A stretch of 23,240 nucleotides of DNA from Mariprofundaceae bacterium. Its GTDB lineage: Bacteria; Pseudomonadota; Zetaproteobacteria; Mariprofundales; Mariprofundaceae. The DNA lies in NCBI GenBank assembly GCA_030950825.1, contig JAUZQT010000114.1, forward strand, positions 1 through 23,240, given 5' to 3'. Positions 23,143 through 23,240 of this stretch are shown one piece after another. The notes beneath the pieces are model-generated. The model had not been told where the DNA came from. It searched no databases and was given only the letters and a program-made list of their open reading frames with translations. Position 1 is the first letter of the stretch. Each line of letters opens with the position of its first letter. The position numbers were made by a program, and so were the translations under genes.

Positions 23143-23240
23143 CCGCAGAACAAGCATTCTAGGCAATTTTGAAGCTCATTTTAACATCAGAAGAGCATAG
23201 TGACTGGGTGAATATCTAATTGTGATATGATTACCCTAAT

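Larger units (their letters stand above)
22305..23240. other. Gene-free right end with mobile debris
   Basis: No convincing protein gene in 936 bases. Plus-strand open frames here are short and look random. It includes an intron-like 3' end (22761-22830), a 12-codon mini-ORF (22944-22982) and a 9-bp hairpin (23101-23142). The stretch 22380-22660 upstream of the intron-like part has no recognisable domain and no reverse transcriptase fragment. I found no strong promoter for the minus-strand mutase gene. Confidence 0.5.

Noticed and set aside
23101..23163. Possible integron attC site
   Set aside because: The palindrome lacks the GTTRRRY/RYYYAAC core boxes, and there is no integrase or cassette array.

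Overview
The window looks like chromosomal DNA of a Gram-negative proteobacterium of moderate GC. It carries a conserved envelope and translation cluster that includes the lipid A genes lpxD, lpxA and lpxB. The UDP-2,3-diacylglucosamine hydrolase is LpxI, placed between lpxA and lpxB, rather than the LpxH used by E. coli. That argues against an enteric host and suits Alphaproteobacteria, Zetaproteobacteria or similar lineages. I cannot name the species from sequence alone.

Left part (1-5195) is a mosaic of small genes and mobile debris. It holds the tail of an unknown gene, a 74-bp MITE-like element with CTAG flanks, a PhnA-family zinc-ribbon protein, a zinc-less quinone oxidoreductase, an orphan BrnA-type antitoxin, and a frameshifted small minus-strand gene. 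These are followed by a UDP-glucose dehydrogenase (ugd) and a secreted ComEA-like helix-hairpin-helix protein. A second, 105-bp MITE-like element with a perfect 8-bp target duplication sits between comEA and the next cluster.

The core (19548 down to 5196, all minus strand) is one tightly packed gene string: rpsB-tsf-pyrH-frr-uppS-cdsA-dxr-rseP-bamA-skp-lpxD-fabZ-lpxA-lpxI-lpxB. Many junctions are 1-8 nt overlaps (ATGA, GTGA, TAATG), which implies translational coupling. The string joins translation factors, nucleotide and isoprenoid precursor supply, phospholipid and lipid A synthesis, and outer-membrane protein assembly. A strong rho-independent terminator between rpsB and tsf probably lowers transcription into the rest, and an extended -10 promoter is visible upstream of rpsB.

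A second minus-strand set (22304 down to 19777) is phosphomannomutase/phosphoglucomutase (algC/manB type), mazG and a DUF3467 gene, again overlapping. It is upstream of rpsB and likely a separate transcript.

The right end (22305-23240) has no convincing gene. It contains what looks like the 3' end of a group II intron (domains V and VI) without a reverse transcriptase, a 12-codon mini-ORF and a strong hairpin. A short sequence resembling the intron 3' end recurs near 2806-2827 and, more weakly, near 301-315. I found no CRISPR array, tRNA or rRNA, and no convincing new multi-gene system; the most unusual elements are the two MITEs and the dispersed intron-like and repeat remnants.
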